DNA from: Gordionus sp. m RMFG-2023
Lineage: Eukaryota > Nematomorpha > Gordioida > Chordodea > Parachordodidae
Assembly (NCBI RefSeq): GCF_954871325.1
Contig: NC_088775.1
Location: 66,503,561 to 66,567,560 of the forward strand
Length of the DNA stretch: 64,000 bases
Direction: 5' to 3'
Positions 11,956 through 24,088 of the stretch are shown here, one piece after another. Positions within the stretch are counted from its first letter, which is position 1. Each line of letters opens with the position of its first letter. The notes beneath the pieces were generated by a model. The model saw only the letters and a program-made list of their open reading frames with translations, was not told the origin of the DNA and searched no databases. The translations under genes and the position numbers were made by a program.

Positions 11956-12325
11956 ATTACAACAATGAAATCCATTACGAGACATTATATACGGTGAGAA
12001 AAATTAAAGATATCGAAAAACTAGTAAAGTGTTCTTCACTTAAAAAAACGATTGGTACAATAAAAAAGGAAATATTGTTATTGATCATAAATAATTATGA
12101 TTTTCTTTAGTTTGTTTTTGAACAAAAATTTTAAATTTCCTTAACCCGCCCGCCCATTGTTTAAATTTCTTAGCCCGCCCACCCGCCCGCCCATAGTTTT
12201 AAAATTTTTTTTACCCGCCTGCCCATTTTCAAATTTTTTTACCCGCCCATCTGCCCTCCTCCTTAGATGGGCGGGTGTGGGCGGGCGGGACGAAAACCTG
12301 CCCAATGCAGACCTCTAGTCCCTCC

Positions 12326-13104
12326 TGTGTTTTCTGTTTGCATAATTTAACAAAAATCAACGAAAAATTTATTTGCAATATTTTCGATAAAGTAAATGAA
12401 TTAAATGAATTAAATATTTAAAATTATAATATTTATAAATAAAAATAAATATTTTTTAGAAAAAATAGTATATTTTTTAGTAGTGTTAAATTATTTGAAA
12501 GATAGTCTTTGGATTAAGGTCTTCGACCATTTTTAAAATAAGCCCTTGTAATCAGTGATTTGGATCAATACCTTTTTGTAAATTTATACAATTATTAATA
12601 TATAAAATTTCCATTTTGTTATTTTTGTCCAGACTGATATAAATGTATGGAACAGAATAGCGTTCTAATATTCATATTTAATGTTATATATTTTTAGTGG
12701 CGTGTGTGGAAATACCCCCCCCCCCTTCTCATGGCAAATATAATGTGGAAAAGGATCTGTTTTCATAATATCTATAGATATCTAGATGAAAAGTAGATTA
12801 TGAAATAACCTACCTCTTACTAGGAAAAAATTTGCTTTCACTTTTTTTTCCAATTTTAAATTGTAAAACCTCTTCCATAATTTTCATCTATTTCTATAAA
12901 AAATTATCATGTTTACTTTCCAAGATGTTACAAATCTATACTTTTTATGCTATCTACTAAAATATAAAGTATCAAAGCTACTAACCGATTTATCCTCATA
13001 ATTAAAATAGAAATGCTTAAAAAAAATCCTTAAAAGTCGAGAATAAATACTCTTCAGAAAATACTGAATATATTTTTTTAGAAATATTTTCATTGTTTTC
13101 GCTC
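12326..13104. other. Unassigned AT-rich DNA with a C run
   Basis: No gene is seen. A homopolymeric C run of about 12 lies near 12713-12725; similar G or C runs recur through the window and often sit near transposon ends. Nothing else is recognised. Confidence 0.4.
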
Positions 13105-13345
13105 GGGTTATTTTAGATAACTTTAGCAGAATATATTCGGGGAATTTTTTTCCGGGTTTTTTTCAGGGATTTATTTTCCGCTATATTTAATTTAATATCT
13201 AAAAAATGGGGAATTTATTTTCTGGAAATTTTTTAATGGAAATAATTTTCTATGGGAGTTTTTTTCCAGGGGTAATATTTTCGGTAATTATTTTCAGGTA
13301 TTTTTTTTCGGTTTATTATCCCGGAATATATTTTCCGCTTGTCAT
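13105..13345. repeat. Degenerate short tandem array of TTTTCCGG-like units
   Basis: A loose array of about 20-25 bp units built on T runs followed by CCGG, CTGG, CAGG or CGG: AATTTTTTTCCGGG, GATTTATTTTCCGC, AATTTATTTTCTGG, AGTTTTTTTCCAGG, ATTATTTTCAGG, TATTTTTTTTCGG and ATATATTTTCCGC. Spacing is irregular and an unrelated AT stretch interrupts it near 13180-13210. No coding potential. Confidence 0.5.
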
Positions 13346-13874
13346 TAGTATAAGTCTATGAATATATGACATGGTAAATTTTATATTATACTTTATTTTA
13401 AATATAATAATTTTTAGATCAAATTTTCTTTACCAATCCTTGAAATGAAATCAAATAATGTAATATTATATTTTTATGGTCACCCTTTAGATGATATAAT
13501 TATTGATATAAGTTTTGATACTCAAAAATTTTGAACAATTTTTTAAAATGAGTGTCGGGTATTTAATATATTTAAAGATTATACCAATATAAAGTTTTTA
13601 ATCATTAAATAAAACAACCACTCTGCCGTCAATTGCCTGATAGAAAGAGTTTTGTATGGCTAATAATATATTCACAAATATACCAGGAAGGGGGCCTTAA
13701 GGTAAGAATTTTGAGAATGTTTTATTATTAATATCTAATATATATTTATAATCACTTAATTATATATTTTGAATATTAATCATTAAAATCTAATAATCAT
13801 TATTTAAATTTTTGTATAGATGTGATATTAGCTCAATAAATTATTTTACTCACTTCAAAATTTGAGCTTGTATA
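13346..13874. other. Unassigned AT-rich DNA
   Basis: I see no gene, RNA or repeat in this stretch apart from A+T-rich low complexity. Confidence 0.4.
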
Positions 13875-14045
13875 AAAAAATTGTATCAGCATCTAGATGC
13901 ATTTTTAAAAATTTACATGTATTTGGATACATTTTAAAAACGTATCTATATCTGGATATGTTTTTGATGTATCTGTATCTAGATCCATTTTAAGGCGATG
14001 TATCTACATTTAGATCTATTTGAAAAGTATTCTCTGTAGACTCCA
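13875..14045. repeat. Degenerate minisatellite with ATCTAGAT-like core
   Basis: Roughly five imperfect units of about 30-35 bp, each pairing a (G)TATC or CATC-T-(A/G)GAT core with an ATTTTTAAAA or ATTTTGA-type spacer: CATCTAGATGCATTTTTAAA, TTTGGATACATTTTAAAAAC, TATCTGGATATGTTTTTGAT, TATCTAGATCCATTTTAAGG and ATTTAGATCTATTTGAAAAG. The units have diverged, so the array is old. Confidence 0.55.
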
Positions 14046-16539
14046 ACTGTGGATATGATTTTTACCGGTTCTATCTGTAAACTATCGTGCCTGATGTAAT
14101 AATAAAAAAATTTAAAAAATATGTTTTTCACAATCTATAATATTATATTCATTTTTTTCCACAAAACTATCATCGTCTTCCTCTGCTAAAATAACATATT
14201 TGTTTGTGTAACTTAACGCAACGTTTGTTTTTCAATCGTTTTAGATATGCTTTTATCAGGAATAAAATATAATTAAAATCATGATATGGCATGAAAGGGG
14301 ATTCTCCCACAAAATAAACGCCCCCATAAAAATGAGGTAGCTGGAAAAAATTGCCAACGAAACCGCAGCTTCGTCAGTCCTCTTCTCTTAGTGAGATTTT
14401 CCTCTCACTATATTCGAAGTCTTTCAATTCTTTATTGATCACTCTGTGTGATGAGTATATAGCGAAAATATTAGACAGCTAAGAAAAATTTTAATATATT
14501 TTTTTGAGAAAACATGGAAGCTTGTCTTATTTGTTTTTGTTTATGTGATATTGATGCTCCTCCCAGACGGACATAAAAACATACCATTTTTTGGACCGTT
14601 GTAAGGTAGGAACAATAAAAGTTATAAAAGTGAATTTTAAAAAAAGGTAAAATTTAAACATAGTTTTATTACCACCGAATATCAGAATTGTTAAGTCAAT
14701 TTATAAGCTAAATTTATCAATTGATTTAAAAAAAATTTGATAAAAAGATGGTCAACGTTAATAAAAATTTCCCATTAGCTTGATATTTATTAACGATTAA
14801 ATGGCATCTGAAGGGGATCCGATTTTTTAAAAACAAAATATTATGGTATATAAAAAAAATAAATCGACAAATTATTATCCTTTGTTAAGAAATAAAAAAA
14901 TAACTGGTAACATTACCCAAAAACCGTTTTGAAAAAAACGTTCTGTCTGGGAATTGCCTTAGTTTATATATATTTTATAAATGTATTATTAAAAAATTTT
15001 ATTTTTAAAAAGGATTCATAATCGCTAAAAAAACCTCATATTACAATTGTAAACGAACGATTAAATTGAATTTTTATTGCTGTTTTTTATACTTATCAAA
15101 ATATATCTTTTTAATGCTATTCTGAGGAAAAATTGTTGCTTGCCTAAAATATATTTTATTGATTAGCACATTTTTCGTATTAATTGTCAATCCTATAAAC
15201 TAACAGAAAAATAATCATTTTCCACATAGTGGCATTTTTTTATATTTTAAATTTTTTTAAAAATTCTCTTATCAAATATGTGTTTACTTTATTGAAAAAT
15301 TTCAAGGAAAAAATTAATTTTTAATCCCTTCGTTAAACCTAAAAGATTTTTTGAATTAAAAAATTTCAAATGATAATTTTTTCTTTCAATTGAAAATATC
15401 CTTTCAATGAATTAAAGCCCCCATTATATCTGGAGAGAGAAACACTTCAATCAATATTTGAAAAATGTTGATTTTATCTAAATTCTAATTTCCATTACTT
15501 ATTCTAGGTATTATAAAATGTTTATCTCGAAGAATAACTTAGTTACTATTACAAGTAAATCTAATAAAGATTACCAGCTAATGTTATGAGTTACATTATT
15601 TAAAATAATTAGTTACAATTATATTTTAAAAGTAACCAGTAGATTGTAAGTTACTTCATAACTTATAAATTAATTATATGGTGAGGTAAAAAGGCTTTTT
15701 CATATTTAGGGCTAATTGTTTCAAATTTGATCAAAAGATATATTTTTATACATACTATTTACCAGATATTTATTTAAGAAAAGGAGTTCTGTATTCGAAA
15801 GTTATCAAGCAATATTTTTTAGTCCTTTTCTACTAACTTAAAAAGTGTTTTTTTGCGTTGAGCCATACTAGTCTGAATTTTATAAAAGTATCAGTGAAAC
15901 TTAATTCGAAGGTACTAGCACATCAAAAAATATTATAGAGCTATTTAAGCGAGCATACCCACGAAGTTAAATAACATGGTGGAGTTAGAATTTCCCAGGG
16001 CAACGGGACTACAAAATATTTAAAGTGGGTTTTCTGCCTGTGGATTCTACCCACAAATCTCTAATATTTTTATTGATGATATTTGATTAGAGATCAAACC
16101 ATTTTTGTTGACCTTATTCCTAGAGTCACTCAAAATACGGATGTAAACCTCGTGACAGGTCTATAGACCTTATATTATGGGGGAGGGGGGGGGGTAGTAT
16201 GACGAAAGATTTTTATTGAAATAAAATAAGAATGGGTGGGAGGGGAGATATGGTTTTATTAAGCTATTTTGATGGTTTTTATTTTTTGCTAAAATTATTT
16301 AAGGAGGTAGGTAAAAAAAAATTTTATTTATTTTTTTAGGGGGGGGGGGGTAAACTTTATGAAAGTAGTATAATCAATTAGTAAAATGTGTCAAGATTTT
16401 ATATAATACACTAATCATCCTGAATGCATATCCTATTTGTGCCAAGAATTATCTATTTTACGTTTATCTTTATTGCGAAGACTAATTTTTGGTAAATACT
16501 CAAAATTAATTTTAGTTATGAATTAATTAAAATGAAAAA
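14046..16539. other. Unassigned AT-rich DNA with G runs
   Basis: No gene is identified. Two long G runs occur at about 16180-16196 and 16340-16352. Slightly less AT-rich patches at 14280-14470 and 15950-16160 contain no recognisable protein or RNA. A short Cys-containing reading stretch near 14514-14576 is too short to assign. Confidence 0.4.
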
Positions 16540-17060
16540 CTTTGTGTTGTATTGAATAAATTTGATATTTACCATCTTACTCAGAAGGGCTTGCCATCTT
16601 AGGGTTTTTGAGAAGATAGTTAAAAACATTACTTTTTACTTATTCTTAAATAGCGTCAACAGATAAAAGGTAGAAATCCTCGGTTTTTTTATTTTGTAGT
16701 CTAATAATGAGGCTGTCAAATGATGTAATTACTTTTATCTTCTAAAATAAATATATATTTTATTGCAAAGAACCAAAACACCTGCCCTGTAGCCTTGCCT
16801 CCCTCTCCATTAGCAATCATTTGAAGAAAATATTTTTTTGCTAAAAAGAATTTGAGAACTATACTGATTATTTTGTTTACTAATAAATGTCATGTCAAAA
16901 AATAGCTGATATATAAAATTTCCTTAGTATAGTTTCCGAAATTTGTTTTTAATTAATAAAAAATAATTAAAAATCTTGCCCTTATTTGGATAAAATATTA
17001 TAGTGAACAAGATATTTAGTAAGGAAGACCGGGGCATTCCCGCAGGTGTTCTGCTTATTG
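16540..17060. repeat. Diverged dispersed repeat, second copy
   Basis: Resembles 8220-8600 in the same orientation: AAATTTGATATTTACC, TTACTTATTCTTAAATAG, TAATAATGAGGCTGTCAAAT and a later CCTGCCC/CCTCC patch occur in the same order. The family is unknown, with no coding region and no clear terminal repeats. Confidence 0.35.
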
Positions 17061-17499
17061 GTGATAAAGTAATTATTTAAAATAATACAATTAATCTTAT
17101 TATATCTATTAATAGCATCATAATTCATCTACAAAATATATAAATTACTACACATAAATCTATATTGCCTTAAAATGCTTAAAAATTTTTTTTTTGTTAT
17201 TGTTGATCTACTGGTATTATCTTGTTATTAACTAACCAGCCTGATTGCAATCTTACCCCTTGCAAAATTAACTTAGGGGCACTGCTATGCTTTGAATGAG
17301 AATTCCCTATCTTTCTTGGTATAAACTAGAAGGATGAGATTAAGTTCCCTCTTTTATTTATAATCTATAAAATCATTATTAAAAATTTAATAACTCAAAA
17401 GATAAATATTTTTGGATCTAAATAAAATAAATAAATAAAAAAATTTCCGAAAAGGAGCTAGAATCTATTTTTTTCTATATCTTTCAATACTCAATACTA
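17061..17499. other. Unassigned AT-rich DNA
   Basis: I see no gene, RNA or repeat between the diverged repeat and the MITE. Confidence 0.4.
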
Positions 17500-18089
17500 T
17501 ATACCTACAAAAATACGAATCGAATATTTGCATTATTCGTACGAATAATAAAAACATTATTCGATTTGGTTCGTCGAATACTCGATTCGAAAATAAAATT
17601 CTTTGATTTACTTATAAAAGATTTTTTTTACTAAACATATTTAGAATTTTAGGTAAAATTTGATTAAAAATCTTTCTTCTTTAAAAAAAATCTAATATTT
17701 TTTCTCAAAAGATTTTAATTCACAAACTCTGGAAAAATTAGATGATTAAAGTTTAAAAAGTGATTTATAGATATAGAATAAGGTAAAAAATAAAAAATAT
17801 TTATTAAAGAATTACAAATAATTTTAAATAATTATGAATAAGATTTAATACTAGTTTGAATATTTACGAATAATGTCGAATATATAAGATAAATTTTGAA
17901 TAATATGAAAAAATCAAATCATACAAATAATTGAATAATTACAATTAATTCGATCGAATAATAGATAAAAAATTATTCGACGAATTATATATTTGTTCTC
18001 GATTCCAATTTTAGAATCGAATAATTTTCGTTATTGTAAAATAAGAAACGTTTAGATAATTGAATAACAAATAATTCGTTTTAGGTATA
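17500..18089. mobile_element. MITE with ATTCG-rich ends, copy 1
   Basis: A non-coding element of about 590 bp with inverted ends: the left begins TATACCTACAAAAATACGAA and the right, read on the minus strand, TATACCTAAAACGAATTATT. The terminal 100 bp on both sides are full of CGAATAATT or ATTCG words that can fold on each other. A second copy lies at 35281-36002. No transposase is encoded. An 8-10 bp target duplication at the second copy suggests a hAT-type mover; here the flanks share only TCAATA. Confidence 0.72.
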
Positions 18090-18622
18090 GTCAATAATGG
18101 CCATCCTTAAAAAATTGAAGGTAGGTATATTGTACAAAAATGCATATTTTGACCAAATTTCAGGAATCTAAATTATCAGGTTTACCCCTACTCCGTGAAT
18201 GCCCTGATATTCCATAATTACAACAACGCACAATATATTTTGAATATAATTGCAATCAAACCTATCATAATATTCAGATCCACTCCCTTAGTGAATTGCC
18301 TTTTTTGAATGAAAAGATATTATAATTTGATACCTATATTAAATATTTATATTTTGAAAGATTTTTAAGAAATCTTGACCCGTCCACATCTTTCCGCCTA
18401 CTTAGAGTGATTATTACCGTTGTAACGTTGTAATAGATATTTTAATTAGCTTGGTTGATCAAAAAAAATTTCATGTTATAAAAGGTACAAAAACAATTTA
18501 GGCGTCTCAAAACCTATATCCGCCTACTTAGGGATTTTGAAAAAAATTTAGCGTGCCCCCGCCAGAAATTTTTAAAGAAGCTTGCAAAAACTAATCGCCT
18601 GATAAATATACCAAGATAAAAT
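18090..18622. other. Unassigned DNA next to the piggyBac end
   Basis: No gene is seen. The words CCGCCTACTTAG and CGCCTACTTAGGG recur at about 18408 and 18522, a hint of an old local duplication, but no unit could be defined. Confidence 0.35.
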
Positions 18623-18933
18623 TTAACCCTTCAATGCTCCAGTGAAAAAAATCGTTTTATATTAATATACTTTTTTATTTTAGAAGGTTTAAGGCGATCG
18701 TTTTTTAGTAGCGATATTTTATTATTAATTCATATTGTAATAATATATTATATGTTTGTAAATTGTATAAGGTGATTTTTGATGATATACGTGTTTTTAC
18801 ATAATTGATTTATTTTGGTTATAAAAAGAGATCTTACATTATAAATTTTATCAGTTAACTTTTTCATAATAAAGAATCATTTAGAATCTTATATTTAAAT
18901 TAAATCCCTATCAATTCCGACGTCCAAAACAAG

Positions 18934-19885
18934 CTAATTCCCCCGCTTGTCAACACCAAATATGCTATTATAGATTTCTCTTCCCTTTGTTAATATAAAA
19001 TCATTAAGAATTTGTGCCTTACTTTTCCTTAATGTGCCTACTATTGTTAATTTATGTGTATGCAATAAACCTAATGCAGTATCATAACTTGTAAACCAAT
19101 TAACCATGGTTACATTGCGACCTGAACCAGATATAGGAAGAATTAATCTATTAACAACATCTGCTGGTTTATTACTTATTTTATATGGCCCCTCTGATTG
19201 ATTTCCAGTATATATTTCTAGATTCAGAGTGTAGTAGGTTTTGGCATCCACCAAGGAGTATATTTTTATGCCATATTTTGATGGTTTATTTGACATGTAT
19301 TATCTGAATGGGCATTTACCACGAAATGCTGGAAGCATTTCATCTATGGTTGCATACTCTGATATCGTATAAGATCTGTAGCAGTTATCAACAAATTCTT
19401 GAAAAATATTTCTACTGTGAGTTGCTTTGTCTACCATTTTTTTCTTCTCTTCTTAATATGTCATTAAATCTCATTGTATGAATTAGAAATCTGAATCTTT
19501 TGAGTGTCATTGTTGCTCTAAATATCTCAATTCCAAACCCATCAGATTTCCATAAATCTGACATATTTTGATGATTTGATTTGAAAATTCCTGCTAAATA
19601 AAGATTTCCCAATAATACTTTGAATTTTATTACATCAACCTTTTTAGTTGAACTTTCATAGTGATCAATGTAGTTTTTATTTAAAATTTGAATTTTTTAT
19701 TTGTATGATATATTTCTTCAATCATTTTTGGTGATATGAATAAATCAAAACATTTTTTGGAGTGTCAGCTTCTTTCCCATATTCTTTTACTCCTGGCTTA
19801 TGAAAAATTAAATTTTGTTGACGTGTTCTTACTCTTTGATTTGGACAATCCTTATTCCATTGAGTCACCTTATTTTTAGCTAATT
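18934..19885 (-). pseudogene. piggyBac transposase, decayed
   Basis: Minus-strand blocks match piggyBac transposases in order: VTQWNKDCPNQRVRTRQQN and PGVKEYG, then KFKVLLGNLYLAGIFKSNHQ, SDLWKSDGFGIEIFRATMTL, a TIDEMLPAFRGKCPFR block, SNKPSKYGIKIYSLVDAKTY with YYTLNLEIYTG, then VTMVNWFTSYDTALGLL and VGTLRKSKAQI. The Asp of VDAK is kept, but the position that normally reads DNWFTS is VNWFTS, so a catalytic Asp is lost. A TAG interrupts CPFR*YMSNKP near 19300, and further frame changes separate the upstream blocks. In the family this enzyme cuts at TTAA by a hairpin route and rejoins without scars. The upstream part is cut off by the Gypsy insertion at 20013. Confidence 0.85.
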
Positions 19886-20012
19886 TTACAAAGAAATAGA
19901 TATGATAAATAATTCCATATTTACCTATATAATATTTATTGAAAGAATAATAATATAGAATAAATTGTGGGCGATTGCATTGAATAAACACCTGTGGTTG
20001 ATGGTTAAGAAT

Positions 20013-20088
20013 ATTAAATAAAGCTCTTTATTTTCCAAAAGATAAAAAAAAGGTTAAAACTTTATCATAATCATCTTGGTATATATAC
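20013..20088 (-). repeat. 3' LTR of the short-LTR Gypsy element
   Basis: On the minus strand it starts TGTATATATACCAAGATGAT and ends near CTTTATTTAAT. It contains GAAAATAAAG, which could serve as a polyadenylation signal. It pairs with 24089-24164. Confidence 0.75.
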
Positions 20089-20133
20089 AAAACACTCGCT
20101 TGACATGCGGGAGGCGATTTAAATGTACTTTTA

Positions 20134-20572
20134 TAATATTATATGGGTCAGAGGATTACAATGTAACAACTATATTCAATTAGATAAAAGGGCGGGGGGG
20201 GGGGGGGACGTATTGTTATAAAATTTGTTTTAATAATATTATATGGGTCAGAGGATTAATAAATAACGAATACAATAAATTTGTGAAGGGGGGAGGGGAA
20301 ATATTATATGGGTCTGAGGATTACAATGTAACAACTACATTCAATTTGTGAAAGGGGGGTTTTGAAAACATGTATTGTTATAAAATTTGTTTCAATAATA
20401 TTGGGATAGCGGATTAATATACAACAAATACAATAAATTTGTGAAAGGGGGAAGGGGAAACATGTATTGTTATTTGTTTCAATAATATTGAGTCATGGGA
20501 TTAATAAACAACAAATACTTATAATTTGTAAAGGGGGTTGAAAACATTTATTGTTATAAAATTTGTTTCATT
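20134..20572. repeat. Minisatellite of ~85-105 bp units
   Basis: About five imperfect tandem units. Each has AATATTATATGGGTCAGAGG or a variant, then ATTAATA(A)ACAACAAATAC, then AATTTGTGAA with a run of G, then TGTATTGTTATAAAATTTG. It lies between the integrase end and the 3' LTR of the Gypsy element. One unit has a G run of 14-16. Confidence 0.8.
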
Positions 20573-20677
20573 ATCTAAGAAAAATCGATGGAAAAAGGGC
20601 TATAAACATATAAAATATAACTGTAATTTAGTGAATAATTGAGAATCCAATTAAAAACCTCTTATTTTATTATCTAT

Positions 20678-21812
20678 CTAAATCTCCCATATGACATTAC
20701 TAATTCTCCCACTGACAATCCCTACACGCCACTCTTGATTGTTGCCTAAAGTTAACTCTCTCAAATTTATTCTTTTCAATTTAGGTCTACAATCACAGTC
20801 ATTGTCTTTTAAAAAACTCCACTTCCATCTTAAATCCCTTCCAAATAATATAAAAGCAGGAGTGGATTTAATTACCGAATGTGTGGTATCACGATAATTT
20901 AATAAAACATCTTCTAATACCTTATCATCCCAGCCACCTAATTTATAAATCATATTTTGCAGATCGTACTGCTCTTTCAGCCATACCATTTGAAGAAGGA
21001 TGGTATGCAGGAGTACAAATATGTTTAATGCCTTTTTTTATTAAAAAGTTTTTTAAATCAAACGACCTAAAAACTGGTCCTTTGTCGGATATAAACTCTT
21101 CTGGATGACCAAATCTGGAAAATATATTAGTTAAAACCATAATAGCGGTAAACGAATTAATGTTCTTAACTTTAACAATCTCCAGCCAGCGAGAGTACCC
21201 ATCAATCATTACAAATCCATAAAAATTTTTAATCGGACCAAAAAAATCAACATATACTCTGTACCATGGCATGTTCGGCTGTACCCAATAATTTTGTTTA
21301 ACTTTCGGTAATTTAGGCGCATTAACCATACACATGTTGCACCTAAAAACCATTTCTTTAATATCTTTATTCACACCAAGCCACCAAAAATATTTTTCCA
21401 TCGTATCTAACATCCTAAGCAACCCAATATGACCCTCATGTAGCACCTTAAGAAAATCTTTTCTTAGACTATTAGGAACAACAATTTGTTCTCCCTTAAA
21501 AATACAATCATTCTTAATGTTCAACAATTTTCCCAACGCCTTATATCCTTTAATCTGCGAATGATCTCCATCTCCATTCAAAACGAATTTATTCATTCTT
21601 ATTAATTCAGTATCTACCAAAGTTTCTTTTTTTATCAATTCTATTATTATTACATCATTCTCATAATCATCAACACTAAAAAAACACACTACATCTTTAT
21701 CAATTAGCCTTGATAACCCATCAGGAATGATCTGATCGTTACCCCTCCTATAATAAATGTCAAAATCAAATCCAGCTAAACAAAACGCCCATTTTTGTAA
21801 CCTTGGAGACAT
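20678..21812 (-). pseudogene. Gypsy integrase region
   Basis: The long part (20943-21812) starts with the end of RNase H (LQKWAFCLAGFDFDIYYRRG, then the IIPDGLSR block) and continues into the integrase: zinc HHCC domain (LHEGHIGLLRML then CNMC), and a D,D35E core with VYVDFFGPIKNFYGFV, ISDKGPVF and the HPSSNGMAERAV block. The shorter part (20678-20989) carries NYRDTTHS and a C-terminal segment with WRVGIVSGRI. Fossil sequence belonging to the short-LTR Gypsy element. Confidence 0.8.
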
Positions 21813-21899
21813 ATTGTATAGTTTAACTGGATCTGTCCAAACAAATTAACAAGAGGTTTATGATCCGTAAAAATCTTAAATTTCCTCCCCACTACATAA

Positions 21900-22968
21900 T
21901 CCCTCCATTTCTTAACAGCTAAAACAATAGATTATCCTTCTTTCTCAATAATAGAATAACCTTTTTCAGCATCAGCCCAAGCTTTGGACATAAATTCAAT
22001 TGGTCTTTCATGACCATCTCTTCTACATGAAATAAGACTGCACCCATGCCTTTATTTGAAGCATCTGTTGAAATAAACAAATCCTTATTTCTATCATAAT
22101 GTGCAAGAACTGGTGCATTACACAATCTTTCTCTAATCTCCTAAAACTTTTTCATTAACTCCCCAGTGAAAATTTTTACCCCTTTTAAGTTCATATAAAT
22201 TAGCTGCTAATTTAGAAAAACCTCTTATAAATCTTGAATAATAATTCAACCAAGAATGCAATTCATCCTTATTATTAGGTTCAGTCATGGTACTTATCGG
22301 ATGAATCTTTTCTTTGATTGGCTGTATACCTTTGTCACTTATTAAGTAACCTAAATATTTAATACTATCTTTGCTAAATTCACTTTTTTTAATATTTCCA
22401 ATCAAACCATATTCTAGCATTCTTATAAACACTTTTCTTAATTTGTTAAAATGATCTTCTTTATCCTTACCAAAAATTAGCAAATCATCAAAATACGTTA
22501 ATGTCAGAAAAAATTGCGTCATGGTCTTTTGAAAATAAGCAATTGACACTGTTAGTCCAAAAGGTAACCTGTTAAATTGAAAAAGACCCTTGTGGGTTGA
22601 AACGGTCAAAAATTTAGAAGTTTCTTTAGAAACAGGTATTTTCAAATATGCCGAGGAAAAATCTATTTTCAAGAATATTTTTCCATTTTCTACTTTAGCA
22701 ATTATGTCACTTATCCTTGAAAGAGGATATTCAAACTTTTCTAATTGTGAATTTACAGTGACTCTAAAATCAGCACAAACTATCAACGCATTATCTTTCT
22801 TTTAAATTTTTTAAACAATACTAAAGGAGTGGCCCATTGAGAAAATCTCACAGGGGTTATTATACCCTGTTGAAGCCATTGTTTTATTGTGACCTCTAAT
22901 TCTTCTTCTAATTCAAAAGGCACTCTCCTGGCCTTCATAAATCTTGGTGTAAAATCATCCTTTAACAA
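21900..22968 (-). pseudogene. Gypsy reverse transcriptase and RNase H region
   Basis: Reverse transcriptase motifs on the minus strand: RRVPFELEEELE with the QWATPLVLF block, then CADFRVTVN, KIDFSSAYLKIPV, STHKGLFQFNRLPFGL, YFDDLL in place of the common YxDD box, and the IKYLGYLISDKGI block. RNase H follows with ISTDASNKGMGAVLFH. Fossil part of the 20013-24164 element; K02A2.6-like by order and motif style. Confidence 0.82.
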
Positions 22969-23228
22969 AATATCTATTTGTAAATCTTTAAATTTGCCAA
23001 TTTTGCTATTAAAAATACTGAAACTTTAATTAATCTATTAATATCAAAACTCGCTTCAACACACCCTCCTTTGGTAAATATAGACTAAATAACCATTTTA
23101 TCTTTATAAAATTTATCATTATTTTTGCAAGGATTGTCAAAAGTTAAAAAATTTATCCTATCACCTATATCTAGCTTATTAATAGTGGTACTATCAGAGT
23201 TGAATTTAATTATGTCAAATTCTTTGAT

Positions 23229-23995
23229 TCAGCCTTGACCATATAAAGGTGGTCCTTCCCCTTCCAAAACATAAAAATCTAAATATCTAATCGTATTAAA
23301 ATATTTAACCTTACAATTACTGACTTGACCAATGACTGTGATCGGTGAACCTTCGTATGAGAATAATTTTCTCGAACAAATTTTCAACTCAACATCTTCA
23401 TAAATGGCCAGCTTTTCAAAATCTTTGATGGGCAAGGATGTCACTGGAGAACCAGTATCTATTATAAAAAAAATTTAGATTATTAAGTTGTATGTCAATC
23501 ATAAAATTATTAATAAAGTTAATCTTATTTCTTGGTCTAAGATTGTAAGGTGTTTGTATAATTTCTTGTTTCTTGAAATTGTTGTTGCTGTTGCTTGTCT
23601 TAAAATTCTGCTTGTTTCCTTTCCACGATGAACAGCCTTGCCAATCTGCTCCACCATCTCTTCTCCAAGAATCTTTCTCTACAAAGGTTTGATTATTATT
23701 TATCTCCATAGACTGACATTTGACCACAATATCCTCAATAACGTTAAGCTCTGTTGTCTTTCTTCTATCAATCTTGTTTTAAGTTTTTCATTTCGACAAT
23801 TAATCATAAACTGATAAGCTATTAACTCCGAATTAAGCCGAGAACCACTACCTTTAAGTCTGTCAAGATATTCTCTCAAAGATTCAAGTCTCTCAGGTTT
23901 AGCATTGAACAATTCAAAAATACGATTTTGTTCTTTTCAACTTTCATTTGTATCAATTCTTTCATTTGTTGATAAGATAAATTATCAATGTTATC
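23229..23995 (-). pseudogene. Gypsy Gag and protease region
   Basis: The Gag part has the MGKEMAMSIMDNIDNLSYQQ start region near 23995, then the PERLESLREYLDRLKGSG and SELIAYQFMINC blocks typical of Gypsy Gag. The protease part reads DTGSPVTSLPIKDFEKL near 23440-23470. A basic SNNNFKKQ patch lies between them. Fossil part of the same element. Confidence 0.7.
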
Positions 23996-24088
23996 CATAA
24001 TACTCATAGCCATCTCTTTGCCCATTGTTTCGAATAGTTTTTATTTTTTTGTCGCTTCATCTACATTATTCTCCGCTAGAAATTTTAG

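Larger units (their letters stand above)
11157..11990 (+). mobile_element. Ty3/Gypsy pol fragment inside the hAT element
   Basis: A plus-strand Gypsy fossil containing RNase H (about 11300-11540, with LILETDASNQRFGAVF and the FPIAYTSRTL block), a linker (about 11580-11720) and the start of the integrase zinc domain (about 11870-11990, with the ILHTGHPGITTMKS block). It is only a fragment with no LTRs and several breaks. Its left edge (11157-11238) is an inverted copy of its right part (11872-11955), so the fragment has a fold-back arrangement. It sits wholly within the hAT terminal repeats, so it either invaded the hAT element or was captured by it. Confidence 0.75.
10515..12317 (-). mobile_element. 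hAT DNA transposon with exact 8-bp target duplication
   Basis: Terminal inverted repeats are visible: the left end reads TAGAGGTCTGCATCGGGC and the right end, read on the minus strand, TAGAGGTCTGCATTGGGC. The element is flanked by an exact 8-bp direct repeat, GTCCCTCC, at 10507-10514 and 12318-12325, the size made by hAT transposases. Subterminal regions are strongly G+C rich, with many CCCGCCC or GGGCGGG words against an AT-rich core. The only transposase part seen is the C-terminal hAT dimerisation domain on the minus strand (10926-11160). The centre has been replaced or invaded by a Gypsy fragment, so the element is non-autonomous. The intact duplication points to a fairly recent insertion. 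Confidence 0.88.

Noticed and set aside
14280-14470. Possible small nuclear or structural RNA in a less AT-rich patch
   Set aside because: No Sm site or family-specific motif could be matched with confidence.
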